Shown here: in pieces, positions 47,201-58,713 of the stretch
Position numbering within the stretch: the stretch's first letter is position 1
Layout: every line of letters starts with the position of its first letter
DNA from: Dipteris shenzhenensis
Taxonomy: Eukaryota > Polypodiophyta > Polypodiopsida > Gleicheniales
Reading direction: 5' to 3' (one strand)
Assembly (NCBI GenBank): GCA_047967505.1
Contig: CM106538.1
DNA: 64,000 nt
The notes under the pieces: model-generated
What the model was told of the DNA's origin: nothing
Databases searched by the model: none
What the model saw: only the letters and a program-made list of their open reading frames with translations
Position numbers and translations under genes: made by a program

Positions 47201-50104
47201 CAGAGGCTGATGTGCATGCTTCTATTGTGTGGCAGTGGGAATCAGAACACATGAATATGTCTAAGGACAGTTTATTGCAAGATCTGTATGATAGAATAGT
47301 GCAGTTAGTGTTAACAAGACCATCTGAAAGGGCGATGGCTTGCTTCTTGGCTGCCTTGGAAGCATTGTGCAATTGTGGTCACTCCTGTCCTGATCAACCC
47401 CTGTACAGACTGTCAAATGCTGTGCTATCACCTTGCATACACAGAACACCGGTGCAAATATTAAGGCATCTCATGATAGATTTGAATAAAACAAAAGCAA
47501 AGATAGTCTTCCTTTTAGTTCAGGTAAGTCAGTTTTATCTCTTGGAGTTTGCTGAGATATTCGCTTGTAATGTGGGATATACAAAAAATGGTCTTACATG
47601 TGCACCCAGTTTCAGACTAGCTTCTGTAATTTTACATGCATCACAATCAATCCTTAGTTTCAGTAATGCTGAATATTCACTTAAAGATATGATTCTCCTT
47701 CTGCCAGCAGTCCACTGGTTCATCACTAAGGTGGTGTCTAATGAGCAGCTGCCAGTTAATAAAATGGTGGAACATGTTACTCTGGTCTACTTGAAGGCTA
47801 GTACAGAGATGTTAAAGGATTGGGATACTATACTTACTGATGTGAATAATGAGGAAGTTCTTTTATATATAAACAAAACTCAAGCAAACACGGATTTCTC
47901 TAAATTGGTTGATCTGACAGCCCCTGGACAGATTGCGTTAATGATGGAACAGTGCCTTGCCCATCACATGCTTAACTCAAAGGAGAGGGTAGAACTGTTT
48001 ACATTGCTATTGCAAAAAAGTTATCCTTTACTAGATTCATCGGTTAGCACCATCAGCATGTCTTCTCTAGAGGATACGGTGAAGTCAGTAAGCTCTATGA
48101 TTGCCAAGGCAATGATGGCAAGGCTGTTAATTTTTCCCGATATATGTGAGGGTGGTACTAGGCCCGGTGATGCTGGCGCAGGGCGTCTTCATGGAGCCAG
48201 ACTCCAGGAAATGCTAGAAAAGACATGCAACCTCCAAGCTGACAGCTTTGATGTTGCTAATATGCTAATTCATACACTTGGCGTGATTTTTCAGCAGAAT
48301 GTGTCAGGGATAAGAGAAGTTGAGGGTTTTGACTGTGTTCTAACGGCTCCTGGAGGTGGAGGTGAGGTTACCAAAAGCAGTTTGCTGAATTTTTTAGAGA
48401 TGACGTTGTTGAATCATCTGAAAGAGATCTCTAGGACAGGGATCCCTGCCTCACGTCAAGGCCAATATACCTTCCTACTGACGAAGTTCACAAAACTGGT
48501 GCTCCGTTATAGATTTGGAGAAGGTTTACCCATGCAAGTTTTACGGTGCCTTGCATCCAGGCTAGTACGGATTCCGGAATTAGCGGGGCAATATGGTTCG
48601 CATGCATTTGATTTGTTAGTTGGGCATTCTAAATTTGTACCCACTCTTCTATCATGTGGGCCTAGCACAAAGCATAATCTGCTTGTTGGCAAAAACAATG
48701 AGAAAGATACGAGTGCAAGATCTCTTTCCTCTGTGTTGTATTTATTGAAGGCCCCATACAGGCAGCACTCAGTCGGTGATCCTAATAATCTTGATCGCCT
48801 TGATACAAAGAGCATTGAGGTAAAGCACGAAGTGTTGGTGCCAGGATGTGGCTTTTCTCAAAAACTTGAGCTGCTGAGGCTTTTAAGGCTATTGTACCAT
48901 TTAAAGCGGCAAGGTACAGAATCTAATACATCAGCATACCCGGCATTAAACTCAAATGAGTTGCTATCTTTGTTGTTGGCGGCATATGGTGCTTCAATGA
49001 GTGAGGTAGATAAGGAAAACTTACTGTTAATGCATGAGCTGGAGTCATATGAGGGGGCAGGATTTTCTGGTCTTGTGGGGATGGATTATTTGTGGGGTGA
49101 AGCTGCTTTGAAACGATGGCAAACAAATGTTGAGGTAGATCAAGGGTTCAGTGCTTTGGAAACTGCCAATGAAGAGACCATCAAGGAAGTTCGTAAAAGG
49201 TGGTTTAAGGAGGACTTAGTGCTGGATCCAGTAAGGTGTGGTCTAAGTGTGCTATTCTTCCCTTCAAGAAGAAACGTGGTCACTGGAGCAGTGGCATTGA
49301 CCAGAGGATTTGAAGAAGCCGATGAGGTGTGAACTAATAACTCTAGTACTGTATTTTATCACCTTAGAATCTGTGTGTTTGTACCTGGTAGGGAGCCATG
49401 TTTACCCATTTAGACAACAGAGTAGAAAGATTTTGGGCCTGGTAGGGAGCCATGTTTACCCATGGCTGAGTCTGCCCTTCACCTCTGGAGTGCCGACAGA
49501 AACTCAGTACGAAGACTTTGTATAAATGGATGCTCAAGTATGTGTGGGTGTGTGGATTTGTATGTGTGAGAGCATATTTTTATACTATGGTCTACACCCA
49601 CTGTTGGGCGCTGATGACGTCAGTGGGGATGTCATAGTAGCTAGTCCCTGCTATGCATGATGGAGTTTATGGTTTTCAACCTTGTGAGTGACTATCATGA
49701 AATTGAAACTGCACTATGTTGTGTTTTTAGAGGATGAGTTTGGGAATGTTCCTGGATTCATCTAGGTATATAACAGAGTAGAAAGAGTTTGGGTATTTCT
49801 TATCACTTATCCTATGGCGTAATAATTTGGCTCTTCGTGCTTCTCCATGTGGTTCCCCTTGTTTTTCCTGCAGGTACAACTGCCTATCTTGGAATCTGGT
49901 GAGAAAGTACTGATGGAGGCAGCATATGACCCTTCTTTCATTTTGACGTTTGCTTTACACAGCATATCCTCTGGTTGGGTTGACGCAGAAGATTTTGTAC
50001 TCAAAGGGTTGCTGGCTATAGCCTTTGCAAGTATCGCTTCTGCAGAAGAAGGCATGCGGAAGCTTGGCTATGACGTTCTTGCAAAGTTCTTCACTGTCCT
50101 TGAG
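41225..50104 (+). CDS. URB1: URB1/NPA1 nucleolar ribosome-biogenesis protein, 3' incomplete
   Basis: URB1 (Npa1) is a large helical-repeat nucleolar protein of early pre-60S particles, needed for large-subunit rRNA processing. Exons: 41225-41411, 41602-42787, 42961-43822, 44809-45274, 45365-45522, 45634-49326, 49874-50104. All introns are GT-AG and phases agree, giving 2261 codons without a stop. The N-terminal Npa1 region (from about residue 66: RPTEALIEFRELL, LDKLARSIVSTKLKDIYAHL, FDFNLSVLPKL) crosses exons 2-3. An acidic segment lies near residues 690-720. The C-terminal block has ELLSLLLAAYGASMSEVDKE, LDPVRCGLSVLFFP and YDPSFILTFALHS. Exon 6 alone encodes 1231 residues. After exon 7 (FFTVLE, GT donor at 50105) no further exon was found. 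Family members usually continue for a few hundred residues, so the tail lies beyond the window or was lost. Identity is from sequence recognition only. Confidence 0.88.
49384..49465. repeat. Short tandem duplication in URB1 intron 6
   Basis: CCTGGTAGGGAGCCATGTTTACCCAT occurs at about 49384 and again about 54 bases later. Confidence 0.85.
49487..49772. repeat. 286-bp direct repeat, copy 1 (URB1 intron 6)
   Basis: Runs from GGAGTGCCGACAGAAACTCA to CATCTAGGTATATA. It matches 51274-51559 at all but about seven positions, with no length difference. It contains no coding sequence. URB1 exon 7 lies between the two copies. Confidence 0.93.
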
Positions 50105-51273
50105 GTATTTGCTTCATTCAATATTGTATATCAATCCGTTTACTCGTTATTCCTTTGAAGATTCAGTCTCTATATTCTTCAAAAGAATGTGCCAAGTCCC
50201 TTGCAATCTCTTATGCCTTGGAAAATTATTGGAGCTGCCCAAACTTTTCGTGCAAGAATAAGTATAGATTCACTGTTATACACCCACAAGTTTAAAAACC
50301 ATCCACTCCCTTATACACTTTTGGACTAGCTTTTACGACATTCCCTTGATCAGCGCCTAGCAATGTACCAATGGGTGTAGAATTGGTATTAGTAACATGG
50401 TAGCAAGGGTTATAGAGCACATCACAATCTTGACCTTGAATGCTGCATACAACAATGTTGATAAGCTTGCCTGCCAACACAATGCTCCAACCAATGAAGA
50501 AACAAATATTTGCCAGAACATGTAAGAGTAGAGCAGAAAAGCTGTTGGAACATGTGCCAGACCCAAGGGGAGTATTTGATTTTCTAGATTGGAGATAGGG
50601 TTGACGATTTGAAGTACATAGGTTGAAGCTAGTTTAGTTTAGGCTTGAATGAAGAAAGAAAGAAAGAAAGAAATTTTATTAGAGTCTTCGGAAGACCGAT
50701 GGGTCTATGAGACTGAAAGAAAACATGATACTGTAAGGGTGGAGCTACTGAAACGAGCATCATCACCCGTGCTGAACCCTAAGTCTGATCATACATAATC
50801 AAATACATCTGGATGTAACAATGAAAAGAAAAGGACTGGAGCGGAGCGGAATCCTCCGTATGTCATGTCGCCCTGGCTGGTGCATAGCCGGTGATGGGAC
50901 GCTGGCGCCCGTCAAGGGGTGCCGTGCGTCTCGGTCTCCTGGACGAGGCTCGACACAAGACCAGAGCCACCGTGACTCCCGTGGGACGTATCCCGGGTCC
51001 AAACAATGACGGGAGGTCCCCCAGAGTGATCTGTGTGTCCCCTCGATGTCTCATGTGTCGTGCTGCAGTCGTCGGGTCGGGGTCCCTGTCACGTCTGCAG
51101 CTAGAGACTGGACGATCAATGTCACTCGATGGAAAGAACTCTGTGATCCTGCTTTGAGAGGTGTCTGATGATGTGGCCAAGCCCCGTCGCCTGAGTAAGT
51201 ACTCTCTGTGTCGGACCCCCTCGTGAATGCCTTCTTCTTTAGTGCTAGCCTTCTCCTTTAGTGCTAGCCTTCC
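50105..51273 (+). other. URB1 intron 7, left part
   Basis: No further URB1 exon was recognised. A (GAAA)n run is at 50649-50672. From about 50820 to 51225 the base composition turns clearly GC-rich, unlike its flanks. It opens frames on both strands (for example a 153-codon minus frame ending at 50863) with no domain I recognise. The phrase TTTAGTGCTAGCCTTC is duplicated at its right end (51237-51272). Likely part of an unidentified insertion. Confidence 0.4.
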
Positions 51274-51559
51274 GGAGTGCCGACAGAAACTCAGTACGAA
51301 GACTTTGTATAAATGGATGCTCAAGTATCTGTGGGTGTGTGGTTTTGTATGTGTGAGAGCATATTTTTATACTATGGTCTACACCCACTGTTGGGCACTG
51401 ACGATGTCAGTGGGGATGTCATAGTTGCTAGTCCCTGCTATGCATGATGGAGTTTATGGTTTTCAACCTTGTGAGTGACTATCATGAGATTGAAACTGCA
51501 CTATGTTGTGTTTTTAGAGGATGAGTTTGGGAATGTTCCTGGATTCATCTAGGTATATA
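51274..51559. repeat. 286-bp direct repeat, copy 2 (URB1 intron 7)
   Basis: Second copy of 49487-49772, about 97.5% identical by eye, same orientation, 1787 bases apart. Confidence 0.93.
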
Positions 51560-52318
51560 TTAGTTTAGGCTTGTCTAGTTTAAGGCAGCTCAATGTAAAT
51601 AGATGGTTTAAAGTAGTTGCCCCTTAACCCTTTACTTGTTTCAATTTGGTACAAGAGAGAACTCACTTGAATTGTTGAAAATGGGTTGGTCACGTCCCCA
51701 TCTATAAGCTGCCATATGAGGAGAGCATTTTGTTGGGCGGGGGGGGTTGAACCAAAGTGTGATGTGGCTGCCACAGCATACAAACAACAAAACATGGAAG
51801 CATGGGCCTGCCACATGGGCAGCACATGGGCTGCCATGTGGACAACACAAAGGGGACGTGCCTGACTGTGATGACGTGGACCTGCACAAGACGGATGATG
51901 TCAGCAATAGTACAAAAAAGGGAAGGTACCTGACTGTGATGACGTGTCTGGCAATGGTTGGCAGGAGCAAATCTGTACAGGGATCACAGGTAGGAGACGC
52001 TGCGATGATGTGATGCTGACATCAGCATCAGTACGGAGCTGTTTGGAGGACATCTAGGGCCTGCCAATGGCCACAGAAGAGGCGGATTGCAGGCGGAATA
52101 CAAAGGCTGAAGAGGCGACTGCTTTGGGCAGGTTTGGGCCTGGAAAAGGACAAACACAGGTCGGTTTTAGGGCAGGACTGCCTGGGCCAGTGGCAGCCTG
52201 CCACGTGGCCAGGCAAGGCCTACAAGCCCTCAGTTGATGTGCCCTTATGAGTCAGTTGTTATAGACTGGGTGGGTCGGCTGATACAGGGCTGCGAGTTGG
52301 CCATTTTAGGGGGCTACC

Positions 52319-53940
52319 TGAAACCGGCCTCTAATCACTCAGAGGGCAGTGGAACTAAACCTTTAATCACTTCAGCACTTATTTACAGCTCACAAAGCAT
52401 TTATCACAACCATTAACCATTGCATGATCACCATTTGGCATTTACCCATTTGTTCACAAACAAAATTACTGAAAAAGGGATGTGAAAAAGGGATGGAGGC
52501 TAGAATGCCCCTGCTCAACTGACATAGACAAGTGCACCTGATTGGCCCCAAACACTGTGGCGCCCCTTTCAGTATTTCTTTATATTTCACAGTGAAATGA
52601 TTACAAGTTGCATCTGGGAGACCTTCCCTGTAACTGAGCACGCAGCCCCAATTCACTAAGCCTTCGCAAGGCTTTCAAGCATAGAACACCATCACATAAG
52701 TACACTTAACCCATAGGCTCAACCCAAAGGCATTCTCTTTTCTGAGTGCAATTCCATTGGCTGTCCAGATGCAATCACACTGCACCCCAGCTGCACTCTC
52801 TTTGAGTGGTTTCTAGATGGCATTCACAAAGCTTTTTAAAGCTCCAAAATAAAATCAGCAAAGTACCCAACCAAAGACAAAGAATGACTCATGTAGCACT
52901 GCCTGGGCACCTGTGAGCCAAGAAAGAGGCGGCACACGAGGCCAACCAATAGCTTATGGCAAAAAGAAATTGCAGTAGCAAAATCACAACTCACCAAGCC
53001 CTGAAAACTCGAACCAAGTCCCCTCAATCGCCAAGAGGACATAGTAGCCAATGCCCAATTGCATTCTCAGCCAAAGAGGAGTGCAAAGGCATGAAGAAAG
53101 AGCATTTACAAGAGCCGACCAGCAAGAATTCCACTAAAAAATGCGAAAAGAAGCACTTCTGTCACGAAGAAGTGGGAGTTCTTGGGCTCAAAAGAAGCGT
53201 GCTTCAGAGAGGAATGCATTGAGAAGGTTTTGGAGAAGTTTCATCGCCGGAAAGTCCTGCAAAACTGAGAAAAACCAGTCAACCAGCGCTTGGGACCACT
53301 CGAAATTCAACAGAAAGCTGTAGCTTTGCAAGAGGAGAGGCCCAGGAGGCGGTAGAAGCAAAAAGATCCAGAAAAAGCCACTTTTGCAAATTCGACCAGC
53401 AAAAGAAGTGCTCAGCTCTGCCCGTTCTACCAAACGCACGGAGGGAAAAGCATATCACTACGAAGGGGAGGCAGAGGGGAAGCCATCGGGCCAAACGGAA
53501 GTCGAGGAATCCAAACGGGTAAGGAGTTATGAAGAAAAACGGAATTTAGTTGAAGGAGGCTGAAAAACCAGTCCAAAATCTCAACAAAGGGAGAAGACGA
53601 GAGAGAAAACCACACATGTGAAGTTTAGAAGGCCCAGGAAGGTCCAAGAATGGCAAAGGAGCATGTAGAAGGCACTAGAGCCACCTGGAACTCTAGGGGG
53701 GCCACTGAAGGTACATGGCCCTCTAGGGAGCCCATTAAAAATGCCACATCATCATTTTCCAGCAACCACTCTTTTAATTCCTTGGAATGCCTTTGGGCCT
53801 AGGGATTAATTACGCTTATGTGCTAGGCACCATGCCGCGTTTAATTACACATTATTAAGCCCACGCTTGGACTTTTAAAACCAAAGTTGTCACGGTCTTG
53901 TAGTACATTAAAGTACTTAGAATTTCACGCCCCCGTGACA
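52319..53940 (-). repeat. Chromovirus 3' LTR (1622 bp)
   Basis: Element orientation: TGTCACGGGGGCGTG to CCGGTTTCA. The part 53187-53940 is repeated at 61364-62117 with few differences. A purine tract (GAGAGGGGTA in element orientation) lies directly inside at 53941-53950. Confidence 0.88.
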
Positions 53941-54018
53941 TACCCCTCTCTTGAAATAGCAAACCACAGTTTGCTGCCCCAAAACACCGGAGCGAGCATG
54001 AAATATAGCATAAAAGAG
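53941..54018 (-). other. Chromovirus polypurine tract and 3' UTR edge
   Basis: Short segment between the chromovirus LTR and the nested gag-only element. The last five bases, AAGAG, are that element's target duplication. Confidence 0.8.
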
Positions 54019-55133
54019 TGTTAGAAAATACCCAACAGAGGGTACACGTAGCGGAAGACTTATAGTAATGCCCAGGAGCTCACACAGTGTGCGGTGTGGG
54101 TGTGGAATCACAAACTTCTTTACTTATGTGCATTCAATAGGTGTGCAGACTCATCAATAGACATTGAACCAAACTAGATAGAGAAACCACCAAATAATAT
54201 ATTTCCGTCCACAACTATGGACACAATACAAGAGTGACAGATCCAGAGTCCCACCAATGGTGTGGTCCTCTGATCTTACCACAAAGTCCTTCTCCTATCT
54301 GCTGGCTATCTCTAGACTAGAGTCCGCGTGCTCCACCTCGAGCGTGAGTAGACTTTCCGTCTAAAATGATCCTCTCCACCTTGCTGTCTGGGAACCAGCC
54401 TAGGTGGGCAGCTTCCTGGCTAACTCTGCAGCCCTGCTAGCACCTCTCTATCCTCCTGCTGTAGGTCCAGAGGGTGGCTACCTGCTGCTCCTTTCTGCTC
54501 TGGATCTGCTGCTGCAAGTGATGCTGAAATGAGGCTAAATGGCCTCTTTATATAGGCCCCAAGGCCTGCACCAAAAAACCAACCAGTCTGCTTGAAAAAA
54601 CCGACTCAGTCTGTACAAAAAACCGACCAGACTGCTTGGAAAAAACCGCCCTTAAAGGGCTCACAAGTCAGGCCTTTTATGGCCCAAACTTCCAGGGCTT
54701 TTGGCCCTCCATTCAAGGCAAATATGCAGCCTATAAAAGGGCTGCCACCTGCCCACTGACAGTCACATTCCTTGCTGCAGATCTGAGCCTGCACTCCCTG
54801 CCATGTCTGCGCCTCTGCAAACAGTGCGCCTCCATGTCCTAGATCCTTCGCAATCTGTCCCAGACTGTCTTGCTTCTGCTCCGGGCTTGTTCCAGCTCTA
54901 AGGCTCCTGCCTGAGCTCCGTATGCCAGCCGTACAGCAGGCATCTGTATTCTGCCATCCTTCCGTACTTTCCTGGCCCTTAACAGTTCTAGATGTGCTGC
55001 CCTCATGCCAGCCATGATGCTGTCTATGTGGCAGCCCCTTTCTCTCTTTTCCTGTTGGGTACTGCCCTAGGTCTCCCTCCCCCATGCTCTCCTCATATGG
55101 GGGCTTACAGATGGGGAGGTGACTTTTCCAACA
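54019..55133 (-). repeat. Gag-only element 3' LTR (1115 bp)
   Basis: Element orientation: TGTTGGAAAAGTCACC to GTATTTTCTAACA. A TATA box (TATATAAAG on the minus strand) lies at about 54546-54554. A 177-codon open frame fills the first half. Confidence 0.96.
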
Positions 55134-55139
55134 CCCCAA

Positions 55140-57038
55140 CTAGCCGACACATCCCAGCCCAATGCCAACACGTCGATGAAGATGCTCCAGTAACTCCCTG
55201 GTCGTAGTCCTCTGGAACCTTTCGGTGTCAAAATCTTTTCCTGGCTTTTCATCCAGTGGCTCCTGGTCCACCAGGTCCGGTTCCGCTTCCGCACACCATC
55301 CTGGTACACAGGTCCATCTCTGGTAGCACCTCCTGGTACCACCTCCTTCAGTCGCATTCCCGCCTCTGAACTTGAGCAACCCAGCCGTCACGATCTTCCA
55401 GTCGTCCCCCTCATAATGAGTGAACAACCTGGAGTCTTCCAGGTACCATGCTCTGAGGGTCTGTTTCAACCCGTCCTTCCTTTGGCAAGGTCTGTAACCA
55501 ATGAATATTTCCAGATAACCTGGACCATGAACTCTCGCTGAGTTCTCAAGCAGGTACTCTTTAGGCTTCAGTACTCTTTGTCCACCACCTTCTAGCAATC
55601 TGCGTCCGAGATTTGAAGAAGCACCAATACTTCCCCTTCTGCCTTCGAAGAAGGCCAATTCCTTCCAATCTCTTATAACCTGAGACAAATGAAGAGCAGA
55701 ATCTCCCCACAGCATGCTATAAAGGCTCAAATGCAGAATATCAAATACATACCAGACTGTTGTACTGCCTGAATGTTCGCTCTGAAAGCAAACCCTGTAC
55801 CTCAATGAGGCACCCGCCAAGATCCTGTGTAATCCTGTTCTGTCCCCTTCTGAAGTCCAGCATCCATCTGACCATGAGACCCCAGGGCTTTCCATGGAAT
55901 CCACCCTCGTGTCAGTGTCAACAGCTACACACCTGGAAGGTACCAAGCGCTCCATACTGTCCTTCACCTTCACAAAGGCATCGGACTCCTCGTCGACCCA
56001 CATCTCTATGTCAGACATCCTTACTGTGATTTCAGGATCAACATACTTGACCTCGGTAACACTCGGTGATGTCACCAGGAACAATTCTTCGATTACCACA
56101 TTAGCTTTGGCCTTTCCCTCTGAATCTGGGTCAGACTCCTGTTTGTTTTTCAGATCCGCCTTTTTCTTTCTGCAGTCTTTTGCAAAATGTCTGGGCGTAT
56201 CACAATAGAAACACTTCTTCTTGTGCTTCCTCTTCGAAGTCCCCTCGTCGTCAGAGTCATCTTTATTGGACTTGCCACCGTTAGGCTTGCCCTTTCCTTT
56301 ACCAGCGGAATCCTTCACCAGCATCGCCTTTTCGTTTTTGTCCTCGTTGTAGAGCTTCTCCTGAGCTTCCTCCTGTAGCAGTAATGGACACAACTCCTCA
56401 AATGTCAGAGGTTTGGTCCGCTGTCCTGCTGTCACAGCCGTAACAAAGCTCTTGAAACTCCGAGGCAATCTCCTCAGTACCATCAAGGCCAGATGGCATG
56501 AGTCTTTCTTCTGACCAATCGCTGCTAACTGATCCCGCACCACCTTGACCTTTGTCAAATGGCTATGTACCGTATCGCCTTCTTCCATATCAAGATTGTA
56601 GAGTTGATGCTGAAGAAGCACGATCCGGGAGGTATTATCTGTCTTGTACAGATCCTTTAGGGTGGCCCACGCCTCTACTGAGGTCTTGGCCAGCTGGATA
56701 TGCGGAAGAACAGAGTCCGCCGTAGTCCCTATGATTATTGCCAGGGCATGGGCATCTCTTTCTTCCCAAGCTTCAAGCTCCTCTCTGTCTACTGCCATGA
56801 GTACCTTCCCTTTATTGTCCACCATGTCTGCCGGCTTCGACTCCTCTCCTGTGGTCAGCTTCCACAACTTCCGAGCCACTAAATGACTCCGGATCTTCAC
56901 TTTCCAGATCGGGTAATTAGTCCCGTCCAGGTTCCCAGACTCTCCAAAGTTAGGAATAGTGAAAGAGAGAAAACTGGAGGAGGAGGAAGGGATAGCAGGG
57001 GCTGAAGAGGTTGTCGACATCTCTGCTGTATATACCAC
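55140..57038 (-). CDS. Gag with long unknown C-terminal extension
   Basis: 632 codons without interruption. The ATG at 57038 (MVYTAEMSTTSS) or the one six codons later could start it; the leader is about 200 bases. Residues about 20-240 are copia-type capsid (NLDGTNYPIWKVKIRSHL, AWATLKDLYKTDNTSRIVLL, LRRLPRSFKSFVTAV). A Lys/Gly-rich basic stretch and one zinc knuckle, CFYCDTPRHFAKDC, follow near 275-290. The remaining 320 or so residues match no protease, integrase or RT motif I know. They contain several Trp and Cys residues and an acidic DEESDAFVKVKD stretch. The stop lies only a few bases before the polypurine tract and LTR. The role of the extension is unknown. The capsid part presumably forms particles on the element RNA. 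Confidence 0.9.
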   Translation of the reverse strand: MVYTAEMSTTSSAPAIPSSSSSFLSFTIPNFGESGNLDGTNYPIWKVKIRSHLVARKLWKLTTGEESKPADMVDNKGKVLMAVDREELEAWEERDAHALAIIIGTTADSVLPHIQLAKTSVEAWATLKDLYKTDNTSRIVLLQHQLYNLDMEEGDTVHSHLTKVKVVRDQLAAIGQKKDSCHLALMVLRRLPRSFKSFVTAVTAGQRTKPLTFEELCPLLLQEEAQEKLYNEDKNEKAMLVKDSAGKGKGKPNGGKSNKDDSDDEGTSKRKHKKKCFYCDTPRHFAKDCRKKKADLKNKQESDPDSEGKAKANVVIEELFLVTSPSVTEVKYVDPEITVRMSDIEMWVDEESDAFVKVKDSMERLVPSRCVAVDTDTRVDSMESPGVSWSDGCWTSEGDRTGLHRILAGASLRYRVCFQSEHSGSTTVWYVFDILHLSLYSMLWGDSALHLSQVIRDWKELAFFEGRRGSIGASSNLGRRLLEGGGQRVLKPKEYLLENSARVHGPGYLEIFIGYRPCQRKDGLKQTLRAWYLEDSRLFTHYEGDDWKIVTAGLLKFRGGNATEGGGTRRCYQRWTCVPGWCAEAEPDLVDQEPLDEKPGKDFDTERFQRTTTRELLEHLHRRVGIGLGCVG

Positions 57039-57233
57039 ACAGCAAAGTCAACCAAACTCAAATGCAGTAAACCAGAACTCTGAACGCACATGACTGAACC
57101 TGAGTCACCCTCCTTCTCGCAAGGGCACAATCCTCCAGTCGTGGAAGTCGATTCCCTAGAGCTTCTGAATCAGGGTCGTCCTTCAGCAAGGTCCCTGCCT
57201 TCAGGCTCCCACACCTGTGAGCCTCCTACTTGG

Positions 57234-57245
57234 GCTCTGATACCA
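57234..57245 (-). other. Primer binding site, tRNA-iMet
   Basis: Minus strand TGGTATCAGAGC directly next to the LTR at 57246. Confidence 0.95.
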
Positions 57246-58360
57246 TGTTAGAAAATACCCAACAGAGGGTACACGTAGCGGAAGACTTATAGTAATGCCC
57301 AGGAGCTCACACAGTGTGCGGTGTGGGTGTGGAATCACAAACTTCTTTACTTATGTGCATTCAATAGGTGTGCAGACTCATCAATAGACAATGAACCAAA
57401 CTAGATAGAGAAACCACCAAATAATATATTTCCGTCCACAACTATGGACACAATACAAGAGTGACAGATCCAGAGTCCCACCAATGGTGTGGTCCTCTGA
57501 TCTTACCACAAAGTCCTCCTCCTATCTGCTGGCTATCTCTAGACTAGAGTCCGCGTGCTCCACCTCGAGCGTGAGTAGACTTTCCGTCTAAAATGATCCT
57601 CTCCACCTTGCTGTCTGGGAACCAGCCTAGGTGGGCAGCTTCCTGGCTAAGTCTGCAGCCCTGCTAGCACCTCTCTATCCTCCTACTGTAGGTCCAGAGG
57701 GTGGCTACCTGCTGCTCCTTTCTGCTCTGGATCTGCTGCTGCAAGTGATGCTGAAATGAGGCTAAATGGCCTCTTTATATAGGCCCCAAGGCCTGCACCA
57801 AAAAACCAACCAGTCTGCTTGAAAAAACCGACTCAGTCTGTACAAAAAACCGACCAGACTGCTTGGAAAAAACCGCCCTTAAAGGGCTCACAAGTCAGGC
57901 CTTTTATGGCCCAAACTTCCAGGGCTTTTGGCCCTCCATTCAAGGCAAATATGCAGCCTATAAAAGGGCTGCCACCTGCCCACTGACAGTCACATTCCTT
58001 GCTGCAGATCTGAGCCTGCACTCCCTGCCATGTCTGCGCCTCTGCAAACAGTGCGCCTCCATGTCCTAGATCCTTCGCAATCTGTCCCAGACTGTCTTGC
58101 TTCTGCTCCGGGCTTGTTCCAGCTTTAAGGCTCCTGCCTGAGCTCCGTATGCCAGCCGTACAGCAGGCATCTGTATTCTGCCATCCTTCCGTACTTTCCT
58201 GGCCCTTAACAGTTCTAGATGTGCTGCCCTCATGCCAGCCATGATGCTGTCTATGTGGCAGCCCCTTTCTCTCTTTTCCTGTTGGGTACTGCCCTAGGTC
58301 TCCCTCCCCCATGCTCTCCTCATATGGGGGCTTACAGATGGGGAGGTGACTTTTCCAACA
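57246..58360 (-). repeat. Gag-only element 5' LTR (1115 bp)
   Basis: Same length as the partner LTR with about five substitutions (for example at the GACA(T/A)TGAACC and GTCCT(T/C)CTCC positions). It has the same TATA box, near 57773-57781. Confidence 0.96.
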
Positions 58361-58365
58361 AAGAG

Positions 58366-58713
58366 TATACAAGAAAGCCGCAGCTATAGTATACAGAGAC
58401 AGTGAAAATATGGCTAGGAGAGGCATGCATCCATGCATATATACTGCTTAAAATCTATGTGATCCTCGGCGATCAATAGTCAAGATGCATCAATATCATG
58501 AAGTCTCACAGCAGAAATACTGTCAGCTCAGTATCTCGGATGAAACATACAGTGTCATCAAGTGACCTCATGAAATCACAGTGAGCCCGTTTGTACTGAG
58601 GGAGTGGAGGTGCTACCCCCCTCTCGAACACTAGGTAATGCTCCAGACGCTCACTCTGCTGAACTACCTGTAGGAGCCTGGACCGCAGTCGGCTCTAATT
58701 GGAAAGCATCAAG
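58366..58713 (-). other. Chromovirus 3' untranslated region
   Basis: Lies between the chromodomain stop and the nested insertion and continues at 54018-53951. No coding homology. Confidence 0.6.

Larger units (their letters stand above)
54019..58360 (-). mobile_element. Young gag-only LTR retrotransposon (TR-GAG type)
   Basis: A complete element of 4342 bp. Two 1115-bp LTRs differ at about five positions, marking it as the youngest insertion in the window. The target duplication AAGAG lies at 54014-54018 and 58361-58365. A perfect tRNA-iMet primer site abuts the right LTR, and a short G-rich tract precedes the left LTR. A single 632-codon gag-type frame occupies about 90% of the 2.1-kb interior. 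There is no integrase, RT or RNase H, so mobility must depend on another element's enzymes. Confidence 0.95.

Noticed and set aside
50863-51324. 153-codon minus-strand gene in the GC-rich segment
   Set aside because: No recognisable domain, and overlapping frames on both strands are expected from high GC with few stops.
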